This document shows positions 54,605-64,000 of a stretch of DNA of 64,000 nt, piece after piece. The translations under genes and the position numbers were made by a program. The DNA is from Candidatus Azophilus lithoversatilis (GTDB lineage: Bacteria > Pseudomonadota > Gammaproteobacteria > Pseudomonadales > Azotimanducaceae), in the NCBI GenBank assembly GCA_028278675.1, contig JAQAJJ010000001.1:1-64000 (forward strand). The letters run 5' to 3'. Under the pieces are notes generated by a model, which did no database searches, was not told where the DNA came from, and was given only the letters and a program-made list of their open reading frames with translations. Every line of letters starts with the position of its first letter. Position 1 is the stretch's first letter.

Positions 54605-55714
54605 TCAGTTGGCCGGAGCGGTTGGGCCATCCAACGCGCCGAGCACCTTCGCGCGCCGCACTCGGTGGCGGCGGGCCAATTCGCGCATGTCGGTCGTCGC
54701 GTCGGTTTCATCGACAATCTCGAGGCCGAGCAGGGTTTCGATGACGTCCTCCATGGTGACGATGCCCGCCATGCCGCCGAAGTCGTCCATCACCACCGCC
54801 AAGTGCTCTTGGCGCGTCCGAAAGACGGAGAAAAGATCGGTGATGGCATAGGTTTCGCCTACCGCGACGATTTCCCGCCGCAGGGCCTTGATCGGCTCGC
54901 TGCCGCGTCCGTCCACCAGTGCGGTAAGCACGTCGTCCTTCATGACGTATCCAGTGACGTGGTCCTTGGATTCGTTGTACAGGGGAATGCGGGAGAAGTG
55001 CTGGCGTTTGGCGTTGCCGTAGTAGGCGGCGATGTTCTCGTCTTCAGGGGCCATGGACACGACGGTGCGGGGGGTCATGACGTCCCGGGTCTGAATCGAC
55101 TGAAAGCGGATCAGATGGCCGATCATCTCGCTTTCCTCGGCCTCAAACACGCCTTCCTGCGCACCGAGTTCCGCCATTGCCAGGAAATCGGTGCGTGTCA
55201 GAACGGGCTGAGCCGTATCCCGCTTCAGGTGCCGGGTGATGGTCTGGCTCAGCCAGACGAAGGGCGCCAGGGCCGTGGTCAGCAGGCGCAGCGAGTGCAC
55301 GGTGAAGGTCGCAAAGCGCTGCCAATGCAATGCCCCGATGGTCTTGGGCACGATTTCCGAAAATATCAATATGGCGATGGTCATGGTTGCCGGAACGGCA
55401 ATCCGCGTGATCCAAGGACTGGCGTCCGCCCAGATCAGGGCCGCCTGCGCGCCCACCCCAATCGCGCCGACGGTGTGCGCGATCGTGTTGAGCGTCAGAA
55501 TGGCGGCCAGGGGCCGGTCGATGTTGGCTTTGAATTCCTCAAGCGTTTGGCCGACGCGGGTGCCCTTTTTGGAGAGTACCCGCGCATGGCTCGGCGTAAT
55601 GCTGAGCAGCACGGCCTCCCACAAGGAGCACAGGAAGGAGAATACGAGCGCCAGTACAAAGAAAGTGACGAGGGGTGCGTACATGAAGTCGGGTTGCAGT
55701 GTTGGGGTTTCCAA
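54605..55714 (-). CDS. CNNM/CorC-family protein (DUF21 plus CBS domains)
   Basis: 369 residues. An N-terminal DUF21 membrane domain has four hydrophobic segments (FFVLALVFSFLCSLWEAVLLS, ILTLNTIAHTVGAIGVGAQAALI, ATMTIAILIFSEIVPKTIGAL and LLTTALAPFVWLSQT). A pair of CBS domains follows (MTPRTVVSMAPEDENIAAYY and VVMDDFGGMAGIVTMEDVIETLLGLEIVDE). Relatives transport or sense Mg2+/Co2+. The C-terminal CorC_HlyC domain seen in many relatives is missing here, so this is a short form. Confidence 0.85.
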   Translation of the reverse strand: METPTLQPDFMYAPLVTFFVLALVFSFLCSLWEAVLLSITPSHARVLSKKGTRVGQTLEEFKANIDRPLAAILTLNTIAHTVGAIGVGAQAALIWADASPWITRIAVPATMTIAILIFSEIVPKTIGALHWQRFATFTVHSLRLLTTALAPFVWLSQTITRHLKRDTAQPVLTRTDFLAMAELGAQEGVFEAEESEMIGHLIRFQSIQTRDVMTPRTVVSMAPEDENIAAYYGNAKRQHFSRIPLYNESKDHVTGYVMKDDVLTALVDGRGSEPIKALRREIVAVGETYAITDLFSVFRTRQEHLAVVMDDFGGMAGIVTMEDVIETLLGLEIVDETDATTDMRELARRHRVRRAKVLGALDGPTAPAN

Positions 55715-55786
55715 GGATTTCCGGGGGGTCGCTAGGGGCCAGAGTACACCGAATCGATCCAGAGGTGGCGTTTGAGTGCGAGGAGG

Positions 55787-57019
55787 CTAAAACGGATTTT
55801 CCGTAGGCAAGCCCAAAAGGTGGCGGCCGATTTGCTCGCTCACCCGGTCGCGGTGGGCGTTGATGTGCAGGGGCATGGCCTGAAAGTCTCGATAGCGCCG
55901 TTCGAAATTGGCGCCTTCGCGCAGGCCGTTGCCGCCGAGCACCCGCAGGATCAGGCGCATGGCGTCGTCGCAGCAGGCCAGCGCCTGCATGGATGCGCCG
56001 AGCTGGCGCAGGTAGTCGGTTTCGATGGGCGCGGCGGCGGCTTCAATGCGGGCGTCGGTTTCGGCGCACGCCCTAAGCACCGCGTCACCCGCGGTCTTGA
56101 TCAGGGCGCCTGCTTGGCCCAGATTCACGTGAATGGTGGGGCGCTCGATCATCTTCACGCCGGCAATCGCGACCCGTTCCCGAATGCCCTCGGCCGCTTC
56201 CGCCAGGGCGGCGCTGGCCAAGCCCACGGCCATGGCGCTCAGCCAGAGGTCCGAAAGGGCCACCCAGTCCTCCCGGTAACGATGATGAATGACCGGGAAA
56301 TCCGCGGCGCGGAAGACCTCGCGGAACTTGTCGGGGAACGGCACATGGCGCGTCGCCGGCACCGATGCGCCCTGGTAGTGGAGATGATCGGTGGCTGAGG
56401 CGCGCAGGCTCATGGCCTTCCAGGTGGGTTCCACCGCCACGCCGGGAGTGCGCAGATCAACCAAGGTGAAGCGCCGCGCCAATCCGGCCTTCGGCTGGCC
56501 GTTGCCGGCTTCGGGCAGGAGGAAGACAACCCCGGCATGCTCGCCGTAGCGGGCGCCGGAGCCGAAGCTGGCGGTGCCGGTGAGCGCGATCTTGCCGTCC
56601 TTCAACACACCGTTGACCCGCGTGCCGGCGCCCGCCGGAAAGCTGACCCATTCGCGCTTGGCCGTGATGTCGGCCAACAGGCCGCTGTGCTCGGGCCCGA
56701 GCAGGGCACAGAAGAAATGGAAGGTGCACAGATGATTCCAGAGGCACCAGGCGGTGGATGAGCAGCATCCGGCCACCGCCGCCAACTCCCGAGCCACCGC
56801 GGCAACTTGGCTGTTCAGGCCACCGAGCTGCGGGCTTGCCGTCATGCCCATGACCGGGTTGCCCTTGATGAGCGCGATCACTTCGCTGGCGACGCTGCGG
56901 CTGGCGTCGGCGTCGGCTGCCTGGGCGGCAATGGCGGGCAGCAGGGGCTCGATCAACAGGCCCTCGTTTGGCCAGTCGATGAAGGCCAGCGCTTCGTTCA
57001 TGGAATCCGACTGTGGCAT
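55787..57019 (-). CDS. Acyl-CoA dehydrogenase-fold flavoprotein (flavin-dependent monooxygenase-like)
   Basis: About 410 residues with the acyl-CoA dehydrogenase fold: a helical N-terminus, a middle beta domain (GKIALTGTASFGSGARYGEHAGVVF) and a C-terminal four-helix part (CCDDAMRLILRVLGGNGLREGANFERRYRDFQAMPLHINAHRD). The general style, with STAWCLWNHLCTFHFF and no obvious acyl-CoA dehydrogenase catalytic Glu, is closer to the HsaA/DszC group of flavin monooxygenases than to beta-oxidation enzymes. It follows the DUF35 gene by seven bases if ATG 57019 is used; ATG 57001 and 57079 are alternatives. Confidence 0.65.
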   Translation of the reverse strand: MPQSDSMNEALAFIDWPNEGLLIEPLLPAIAAQAADADASRSVASEVIALIKGNPVMGMTASPQLGGLNSQVAAVARELAAVAGCCSSTAWCLWNHLCTFHFFCALLGPEHSGLLADITAKREWVSFPAGAGTRVNGVLKDGKIALTGTASFGSGARYGEHAGVVFLLPEAGNGQPKAGLARRFTLVDLRTPGVAVEPTWKAMSLRASATDHLHYQGASVPATRHVPFPDKFREVFRAADFPVIHHRYREDWVALSDLWLSAMAVGLASAALAEAAEGIRERVAIAGVKMIERPTIHVNLGQAGALIKTAGDAVLRACAETDARIEAAAAPIETDYLRQLGASMQALACCDDAMRLILRVLGGNGLREGANFERRYRDFQAMPLHINAHRDRVSEQIGRHLLGLPTENPF

Positions 57020-57026
57020 CGCGGCG

Positions 57027-57548
57027 TTAATCGCTTGGATGCCGCCAGGGCTGCGCCGGTTGTTCAGCTTCGTCGTCAAGGGTCCACAAGGGCAGCGCGA
57101 TGCCGCCGCCCATGTCCTTGAACACGATCTTCAGGCGGCTGCCGATGCCCACAGCCTGCACTAGGGCCTTGTCGGCCAACTCACCGTCCGCGGTCGCCAG
57201 ATTGCCGTTGATGCGCAGCGCCTCATGCTCCGTGGGTTGGCCCGCCTGCTCATCGAGCTGCACGAGCAGGATCAGGTAGGGGATGAAGGGGCGGAAGGCC
57301 GGATCGATGGCGTGGTGGACTTCGGTGTAGGAATACAGGGTGCCCTTGCCGGAAACCGGCTTCCAGTCGTATTCCGGTGCGGCGCACCAAGGGCAGGCGG
57401 TGGTGGTGGGGTAGCGCATCAGATCGCAGGCCGAACAATGCTGCAGGTGCAACGTGGCGCTCGCGCAGTGGCGGTAGAAGGCTTGGTTGGCCGTGTCGAG
57501 GTCGTTGATGGCTACGCAGCGGCCCAGGTATTCGCCGATCAGCGGCAT
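57027..57548 (-). CDS. DUF35 OB-fold protein with zinc ribbon (thiolase partner)
   Basis: 173 residues. A rubredoxin-like zinc ribbon HCSACDLMRYPTTTACPWC holds four cysteines, followed by an OB fold (GKGTLYSYTEVHHAIDPAFRPFIPYLILLVQLDEQ). DUF35 proteins form complexes with thiolase-like enzymes and help bind acyl-CoA. The thiolase-like gene ends two bases upstream, so the two very probably form a complex. GGGGGA before ATG 57548 decides the start. Confidence 0.85.
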   Translation of the reverse strand: MPLIGEYLGRCVAINDLDTANQAFYRHCASATLHLQHCSACDLMRYPTTTACPWCAAPEYDWKPVSGKGTLYSYTEVHHAIDPAFRPFIPYLILLVQLDEQAGQPTEHEALRINGNLATADGELADKALVQAVGIGSRLKIVFKDMGGGIALPLWTLDDEAEQPAQPWRHPSD

Positions 57549-57550
57549 TT

Positions 57551-58804
57551 TCAATTCCCCCTTTGCATGACCAGCGCGCTGCCGGTGTTGGGGGTTGCCC
57601 AACCGAGGTTGGCGGACAGTTCCACGTCGCGCACTTGACGACAGCCGCCTTCGGAATGGTCGAAGCTGTGCTGGCGCTTGCCGTGGGGGCCGATGGGGCA
57701 ACTGTCGTCCACGTCGTGGCGCAACTGCCGGACATTCTCGATGACCATGGCGATGCCGTGGGTGTAGCCTTCGCAGAGGTGCCCGCCGCTGGTGTTGTTG
57801 GGGCGCCCGCCGCCGAGCCGCATGATGCCGGAACTGACGTAGTCGCCGCCCTCGCCCTTGGCGCAGAAGCCGTAGTCCTCAAGCTGCATGAGGGTGGTGA
57901 AGGTGAAGGCGTCGTAGGAGCCGGTGAGCTGGATGTCCTGGGGGCCAACCCCGGCGTTGGGCCACAGGATGCGCTTGGCGTAGTGGCCGGCCACCGTGGT
58001 GATCGGGCCGGCTTGGAAGTGGTTGTCCATGCGCGGCTTGGAGCAGCGGCCCACCACGGAGAGGATCTTCGCGGGCGTGTGGCGGCAATCCTTGGCGCGG
58101 TCCATGGACGTGACGATGATGCAGTTGGCGTTGTCGGTCTCCACGCAGCAGTCGAGCAGGCGCAGCGGCTTGCAGATCATGCGGCTGGACAGCACCTCAT
58201 CCAACGTGACCCGCTTGCGGTAGAGGGCCTTGGGATTGTTGGAGGCGTGCTCGGAGTGGATCACCTTGACGTGCGCCACCTGCTCCGGGGTGGTGCCGAA
58301 CTCATGCATGTGGCGCATGAAGCTCGGCGCGAACATCTGACCGGCGCTCATCTGTCCATAGGCGCGGCCGAACAGGGCATCGCCGGACAGCGCGGAGCGT
58401 CCCCTTGAGCGTCCGGTGCCGCCGATGCGCATTTGCGAGTAGCCGTTCATGGACCTGAAGATGGCCACGGTCCGGCACAGCCCGGCCTCGATCACGCCCA
58501 TGGCGATGCCCACCAGCGCCTCGGTGGAGGAGCCGCCGCCGATGCAATCCATGTAGAAGTTCAGCCGCATGCCGAGATCGCCGGCCATGGCGGGGGAGGG
58601 CGTGGAGTCGTTGGCGCTGTAGGAGAGCATCCCGTCAATGTCACCGGGCTTGAGCCCGGCGTCCGCCACCGCCGCCCGAATGGCGTGAGTGCCCATAACC
58701 CGGGTGGTCCTCCCCGAACCTCGCGTGTACTCGGTCTCGCCGACCCCGACAATGGCGTACCTGCCCCGCAGATGGCGGTTGGACGTAGCGTCCACCTCGG
58801 TCAT
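57551..58804 (-). CDS. Thiolase-like protein (Ltp/SCP-x-type)
   Basis: 417 residues of the nonspecific lipid-transfer/thiolase family: YAIVGVGETEYTR, GLKPGDIDGMLSYS, CIGGGSSTEALVGIAMGVIEAG, DIQLTGSYDAFTFTTLMQLEDYGFC, and GGGRPNNTSGGHLCEGYTHG. Where true thiolases have the nucleophilic Cys, the sequence reads GGGSSTEAL, so thiolysis is unlikely. Comparable Ltp2-DUF35 pairs catalyse retro-aldol cleavage in steroid side-chain degradation. With the DUF35 and monooxygenase-like genes behind it, this trio could degrade a branched or cyclic acyl-CoA; the substrate is not known. Confidence 0.82.
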   Translation of the reverse strand: MTEVDATSNRHLRGRYAIVGVGETEYTRGSGRTTRVMGTHAIRAAVADAGLKPGDIDGMLSYSANDSTPSPAMAGDLGMRLNFYMDCIGGGSSTEALVGIAMGVIEAGLCRTVAIFRSMNGYSQMRIGGTGRSRGRSALSGDALFGRAYGQMSAGQMFAPSFMRHMHEFGTTPEQVAHVKVIHSEHASNNPKALYRKRVTLDEVLSSRMICKPLRLLDCCVETDNANCIIVTSMDRAKDCRHTPAKILSVVGRCSKPRMDNHFQAGPITTVAGHYAKRILWPNAGVGPQDIQLTGSYDAFTFTTLMQLEDYGFCAKGEGGDYVSSGIMRLGGGRPNNTSGGHLCEGYTHGIAMVIENVRQLRHDVDDSCPIGPHGKRQHSFDHSEGGCRQVRDVELSANLGWATPNTGSALVMQRGN

Positions 58805-58894
58805 GGCCCATCCCCAAAACGGGCCACCATACCACGGGTGGGCGGATGCGCCGACAGGGCTTCGTTGCGCGCGCATCGGTTGGTGTAAGCTTCG

Positions 58895-59176
58895 GTGATG
58901 GCCCGACGACAGACCGAATTCATCTTGGAGAATGTGCGTTGCTTTGCGGGGGAGCAGCGGGCGAAGTTGCGTCCGATCACCCTGTTGGTGGGCGAGAACA
59001 GCACTGGCAAAACGTCCTTTTTGGGCTGTTTTCGGGTGGTCAGCCAGTTGTGTCCGAGTCCGGCACGTTGGGATTTTCCTGACGTTGGGGCGCCGAGAGT
59101 GGATTTCAATCAGGAGCCTTTTCCGATGGGCTCCTTCCACAAAACCGACTTGCTGAACCGGTCTCGCTGCCCGTAG
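58895..59176 (+). pseudogene. 5' stub of an AAA-type ATPase (OLD/AAA_15-like)
   Basis: The frame begins TEFILENVRCFAGEQRAKLRPITLLVGENSTGKTSFL, where GENSTGKTS is the Walker A motif of RecF/OLD-like ATPases. It continues to FNQEPFPMGSFH, typical of the segment about 85 residues in, and then ends. Walker B and the rest are missing. Another short open piece in the +1 frame (MSHCVRQHLQLDIDVYDES to 59280) precedes the receptor stop on the other strand and may be a second remnant. It lies head to head with the thiolase-like gene. Confidence 0.6.
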
Positions 59177-59280
59177 GGCTGGCGTCAACGACCAGCATGA
59201 GCCACTGCGTTCGCCAGCACCTGCAGCTTGACATCGACGTCTACGATGAATCGATTCGCAAATTCATACTTGGCCGCAAG

Positions 59281-61812
<2,532 letters not shown>

Positions 61813-62003
61813 GTTCCTTTCCTTGCCCGGGTGGGCCTTCGCAGTACCGTCAAATTTGGGGTCGTTTCTGGGCGGCGATTCGTGTGAACGCGGCCATCGA
61901 AGCGCACTGGACCCCTGACCCGCGCTTCGCGGCGCAATGATAGCGGATCAAGCAAGCCCGGACATCTCTTTGTGCCCGGATGTTGTGCCCGGTCAATGTG
62001 GAT

Positions 62004-63578
62004 TCAGCGGCTCTCGGCGCGGATGTCCCCGGTGATTGCCTCGAGGTCCGCGGTCATCAACACCCCGGTCAACTCCGTCATGGTCAACGCTTGGCTGACG
62101 AACGCCGCCTTGCTCCAGCGCTCGATGGTGGCATGGCTGGACCAGTAGTGGCCGAGGAAGCCGCCAAGGCCGTAGGCGGGCACGTCGAGGCAGTGCCAGA
62201 CGTCGCAGCGGCCGGCCAAGGCGATGGCGCCGACGCCCCACCAGACTTGCTGCAGGCCGCCATTGATGCCGGGGCGCTCCGGGGCCGCCACTTGGGCGCG
62301 GGACCAGCCGTGCTTGCGCACCGCGCTGATGGCGGCGTCGATTAGTTGGGGATGGGCGCGGGACCACAGGTAGGATTGCTCGGTCAGCCCGGTCGGCTCC
62401 ACCACGCCCTCGACTTCCCGGTAGTCCATCTCGCCCATGTGCTCCGCCTGCACCACGGCGACGATCTTTTGCCGCGCTTCGGGGTAGCGGTTCAGCCAGG
62501 CCGGTTCGTTGTGCTCGCGTTCCATGCCCGGCATGTAGTGGCGGCAGTCCAAGTAGATGGTCAGGGTTCGCGGCCGGTGCGCTTGGGGAATTTGCGAGAA
62601 GTACTTGACGATCGCCAGCAGGCCCAGAGCGCCGTTGTCCTGGGTGATCGAAGGTCCGTCGGTGTGGTTGACCAGCACAATCTGCTCATCTTGTGGCGTG
62701 CCGTAATCCCTGCCGGGCAGGTAGGCGATGAGTTGGTAGGCTTCGGCCGGCTCCAGGGTGGCCTCCAGGCGCAGGGTCGCCGTCTTGCCCGCCTTGGCGT
62801 CGACGATGACGCCGGCGCCATCCTCGCGGCCCAGAATGAGGGTGGGCGCATGGTAGAGGCTGGCCACCGGGAAGGTGTACAGGCCCTTCGTGCGCTCGAA
62901 GGCCATGTCATAGACGATGATCGCGCCGGCCGCCCCGCCGGTGGCGGGAATCTCGTCGAGCCCCTGGGCGAGCTGCCACCAGATGTCGAAGGTGAAGGTC
63001 TCGGCCGGGTCAACGAAGGTGAAGGGGGCCTGCAGGGTCTCGGCGTCGGTGGCGAATTCGTAGTCGTTGAAGGTGTAGTTGATGATGTAGTCATCGTCGT
63101 AGGGCGGCTGCGGATGGGGCCGTGTGGGAATGACGACGATTTTGTCCTGGATGGAGTCGGGCGGGTCGTCGTGATCGTAGTACACCAACTCGCGGTTTAT
63201 GCCTTCCGCGCCGGTCGCTCCCGAATAGGCGCCGTAGCTGGCCACTCGCACCGCCCGGCCATCGGAGGTCAGGGACCAGCCCGCGGGGTCGTCCGAGGTG
63301 TCCCAACGCTCGAATGTCCAGCGGTTCCTGAACAGGTCCACCGCCCCGTACTCCTTGAGCTTGGCCTCCAGAAAGGCCAGGTAGCGCTGCCACTCCGGAC
63401 TGCCGGTGAGGGTGGGCAGATTGGCGTTCTTGACGCTCGCCCAAGCGTATGCCTCCTCCTCAGTGACGGTCCAGTCCCGATTCAGGGCGGTGAGCTGCGC
63501 TCGGTAGGGGTCCGGTTGCGGGGCTTCGGAACAGGCGGCCAGCAGCGCGACCAGAACTGCGGCGGACCACGCTCTCAT
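62004..63578 (-). CDS. M28-like peptidase lipoprotein with PA-type insert
   Basis: 524 residues. The N-terminal lipoprotein signal MRAWSAAVLVALLAACSEA has its lipobox Cys at residue 17. The second half resembles M28 aminopeptidase-like metalloenzymes: VLVNHTDGPSITQDNGALGLLAIVKYF supplies candidate His and Asp ligands and VVQAEHMGEMDY a further acidic/His site. The middle section (KIVVIPTRPHPQ, GAAGAIIVYDMAF) looks like a protease-associated domain. The set of ligands is not fully standard, so catalytic activity is uncertain. Its start overlaps the P450 stop by four bases, making one operon. Confidence 0.65.
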   Translation of the reverse strand: MRAWSAAVLVALLAACSEAPQPDPYRAQLTALNRDWTVTEEEAYAWASVKNANLPTLTGSPEWQRYLAFLEAKLKEYGAVDLFRNRWTFERWDTSDDPAGWSLTSDGRAVRVASYGAYSGATGAEGINRELVYYDHDDPPDSIQDKIVVIPTRPHPQPPYDDDYIINYTFNDYEFATDAETLQAPFTFVDPAETFTFDIWWQLAQGLDEIPATGGAAGAIIVYDMAFERTKGLYTFPVASLYHAPTLILGREDGAGVIVDAKAGKTATLRLEATLEPAEAYQLIAYLPGRDYGTPQDEQIVLVNHTDGPSITQDNGALGLLAIVKYFSQIPQAHRPRTLTIYLDCRHYMPGMEREHNEPAWLNRYPEARQKIVAVVQAEHMGEMDYREVEGVVEPTGLTEQSYLWSRAHPQLIDAAISAVRKHGWSRAQVAAPERPGINGGLQQVWWGVGAIALAGRCDVWHCLDVPAYGLGGFLGHYWSSHATIERWSKAAFVSQALTMTELTGVLMTADLEAITGDIRAESR

Positions 63579-64000
63579 TGGCTGGCTTTGAATTCGATGT
63601 GCAGTTCCTTCAAAGCCCGCAGGGCGAAGTTGGGCGCGATGGTGAAGTCGTTTTCGCCCGGCGCAAACCACATCTCGTCAACGCGGTCCACCAGCGCCTT
63701 GAACGACCAGTACATCTCCCGCCGGGCCAGGGGCGCGCCCAGGCAGTGGTGTATGCCCGAACCGAAGGCCAGGTGCCGCCCCGGCTTGTCCCGGTTGAGG
63801 TCAAGCTGCTCCGGACACTCGAACTCCCGTTCGTCGCGGTTGGCGGCGGCGTAGCGGATGTTGAGCATGGCGCCTTGAGGGATGGTGACGCCGTGCAGTT
63901 CGATGTCCCTGGCGGCGGTGCGGAAGAGGCCTTGCACCGGCCCTTCGAGACGCAGCACTTCCTCGCAGAAGGTGCGCAGGTGCTGTTCCGGGTCGGCTTT
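63575..64000 (-). CDS. Cytochrome P450, C-terminal part (continues beyond the window)
   Basis: The visible ~140 residues hold the P450 end. EEVLRLEGPVQGLFRTAARDIELHGVTIPQGAMLNIRYAAANRDE covers the region after the K helix (ExxR-like EEVLR). The heme loop LAFGSGIHHCLGAPLARREM has the cysteine ligand. This resembles bacterial CYP families that hydroxylate fatty acids, terpenes or steroids. The 5' end lies past position 64000. It is cotranscribed with the peptidase gene downstream. Confidence 0.92.
   Translation of the reverse strand, partial: KADPEQHLRTFCEEVLRLEGPVQGLFRTAARDIELHGVTIPQGAMLNIRYAAANRDEREFECPEQLDLNRDKPGRHLAFGSGIHHCLGAPLARREMYWSFKALVDRVDEMWFAPGENDFTIAPNFALRALKELHIEFKASQ

Overview
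The window looks like chromosomal DNA of a GC-rich gammaproteobacterium, probably marine and perhaps host-associated. That is inferred from the map-glnD-dapC-dapD-dapE and rpsB-tsf-pyrH-frr-uppS-cdsA blocks, the long form of DapD, RelA with the EXDD motif, PlsB, GspC/D/N and two large TonB-dependent receptors. The core genes are intact, but between them lie many gene stubs, at least two MITE-like palindromic elements and a repeat embedded in coding sequence. This suggests ongoing gene decay and mobile-element activity.

Layout. 1-9.4 kb: serine-hydrolase stub, TonB receptor, decayed MOSC gene, a ferric-reductase-like membrane protein with a Tat-exported spermidine-dehydrogenase-like flavoprotein, relA and adk. 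9.4-13 kb: a one-chain biotin-dependent acyl-CoA carboxylase. 13-18.2 kb: a compact restriction-modification island with a PLD-fold nuclease convergent with two DNA methyltransferase genes, which have a LexA-box-like palindrome at their promoter. 18.2-19.1 kb: MITE-like element next to a broken biotin-carboxylase fragment joined to a broken methyltransferase. 19.1-24.1 kb: amidohydrolase and NHL-propeller pair, MazF-type toxin-antitoxin, moeA, tsaB. 24.2-30.7 kb: a tripartite RND efflux operon and rsmJ. 30.7-43.9 kb: a long minus-strand block plsB-gspD-gspC-gspN-dapE-dapD-dapC-glnD-map. 43.9-49 kb: the divergent translation and envelope operon rpsB-tsf-pyrH-frr-uppS-cdsA. 49-50 kb: a GrdB-family selenoprotein gene read through an in-frame UGA. 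50-54.6 kb: HsdR stub, YbjQ-family gene, arsC-aquaporin-CaiB operon, Phd/PIN toxin-antitoxin and a second MITE-like element. 54.6-64 kb: CorC/CNNM protein, an acyl-CoA-dehydrogenase-like/DUF35/thiolase-like trio, AAA-ATPase stub, second TonB receptor, M28-like lipoprotein peptidase and the 3' part of a cytochrome P450 gene that runs off the window.

How the parts work together. map, glnD and dapCDE link protein maturation, nitrogen sensing and lysine/peptidoglycan precursor synthesis. The divergent operon supplies translation factors, UMP kinase, undecaprenyl-diphosphate synthase and CDP-diacylglycerol, and plsB makes the first phospholipid intermediate. The most novel items are the in-frame UGA selenoprotein with a SECIS-like hairpin 12 nt downstream of the UGA, the possibly SOS-linked PLD-type restriction system, the 111-bp repeat shared by the carboxylase linker and the arsC 5' end, and a dapE gene with no canonical start codon. 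No rRNA, tRNA, CRISPR array or complete insertion sequence was seen. All assignments come from reading the sequence; no database search was run.
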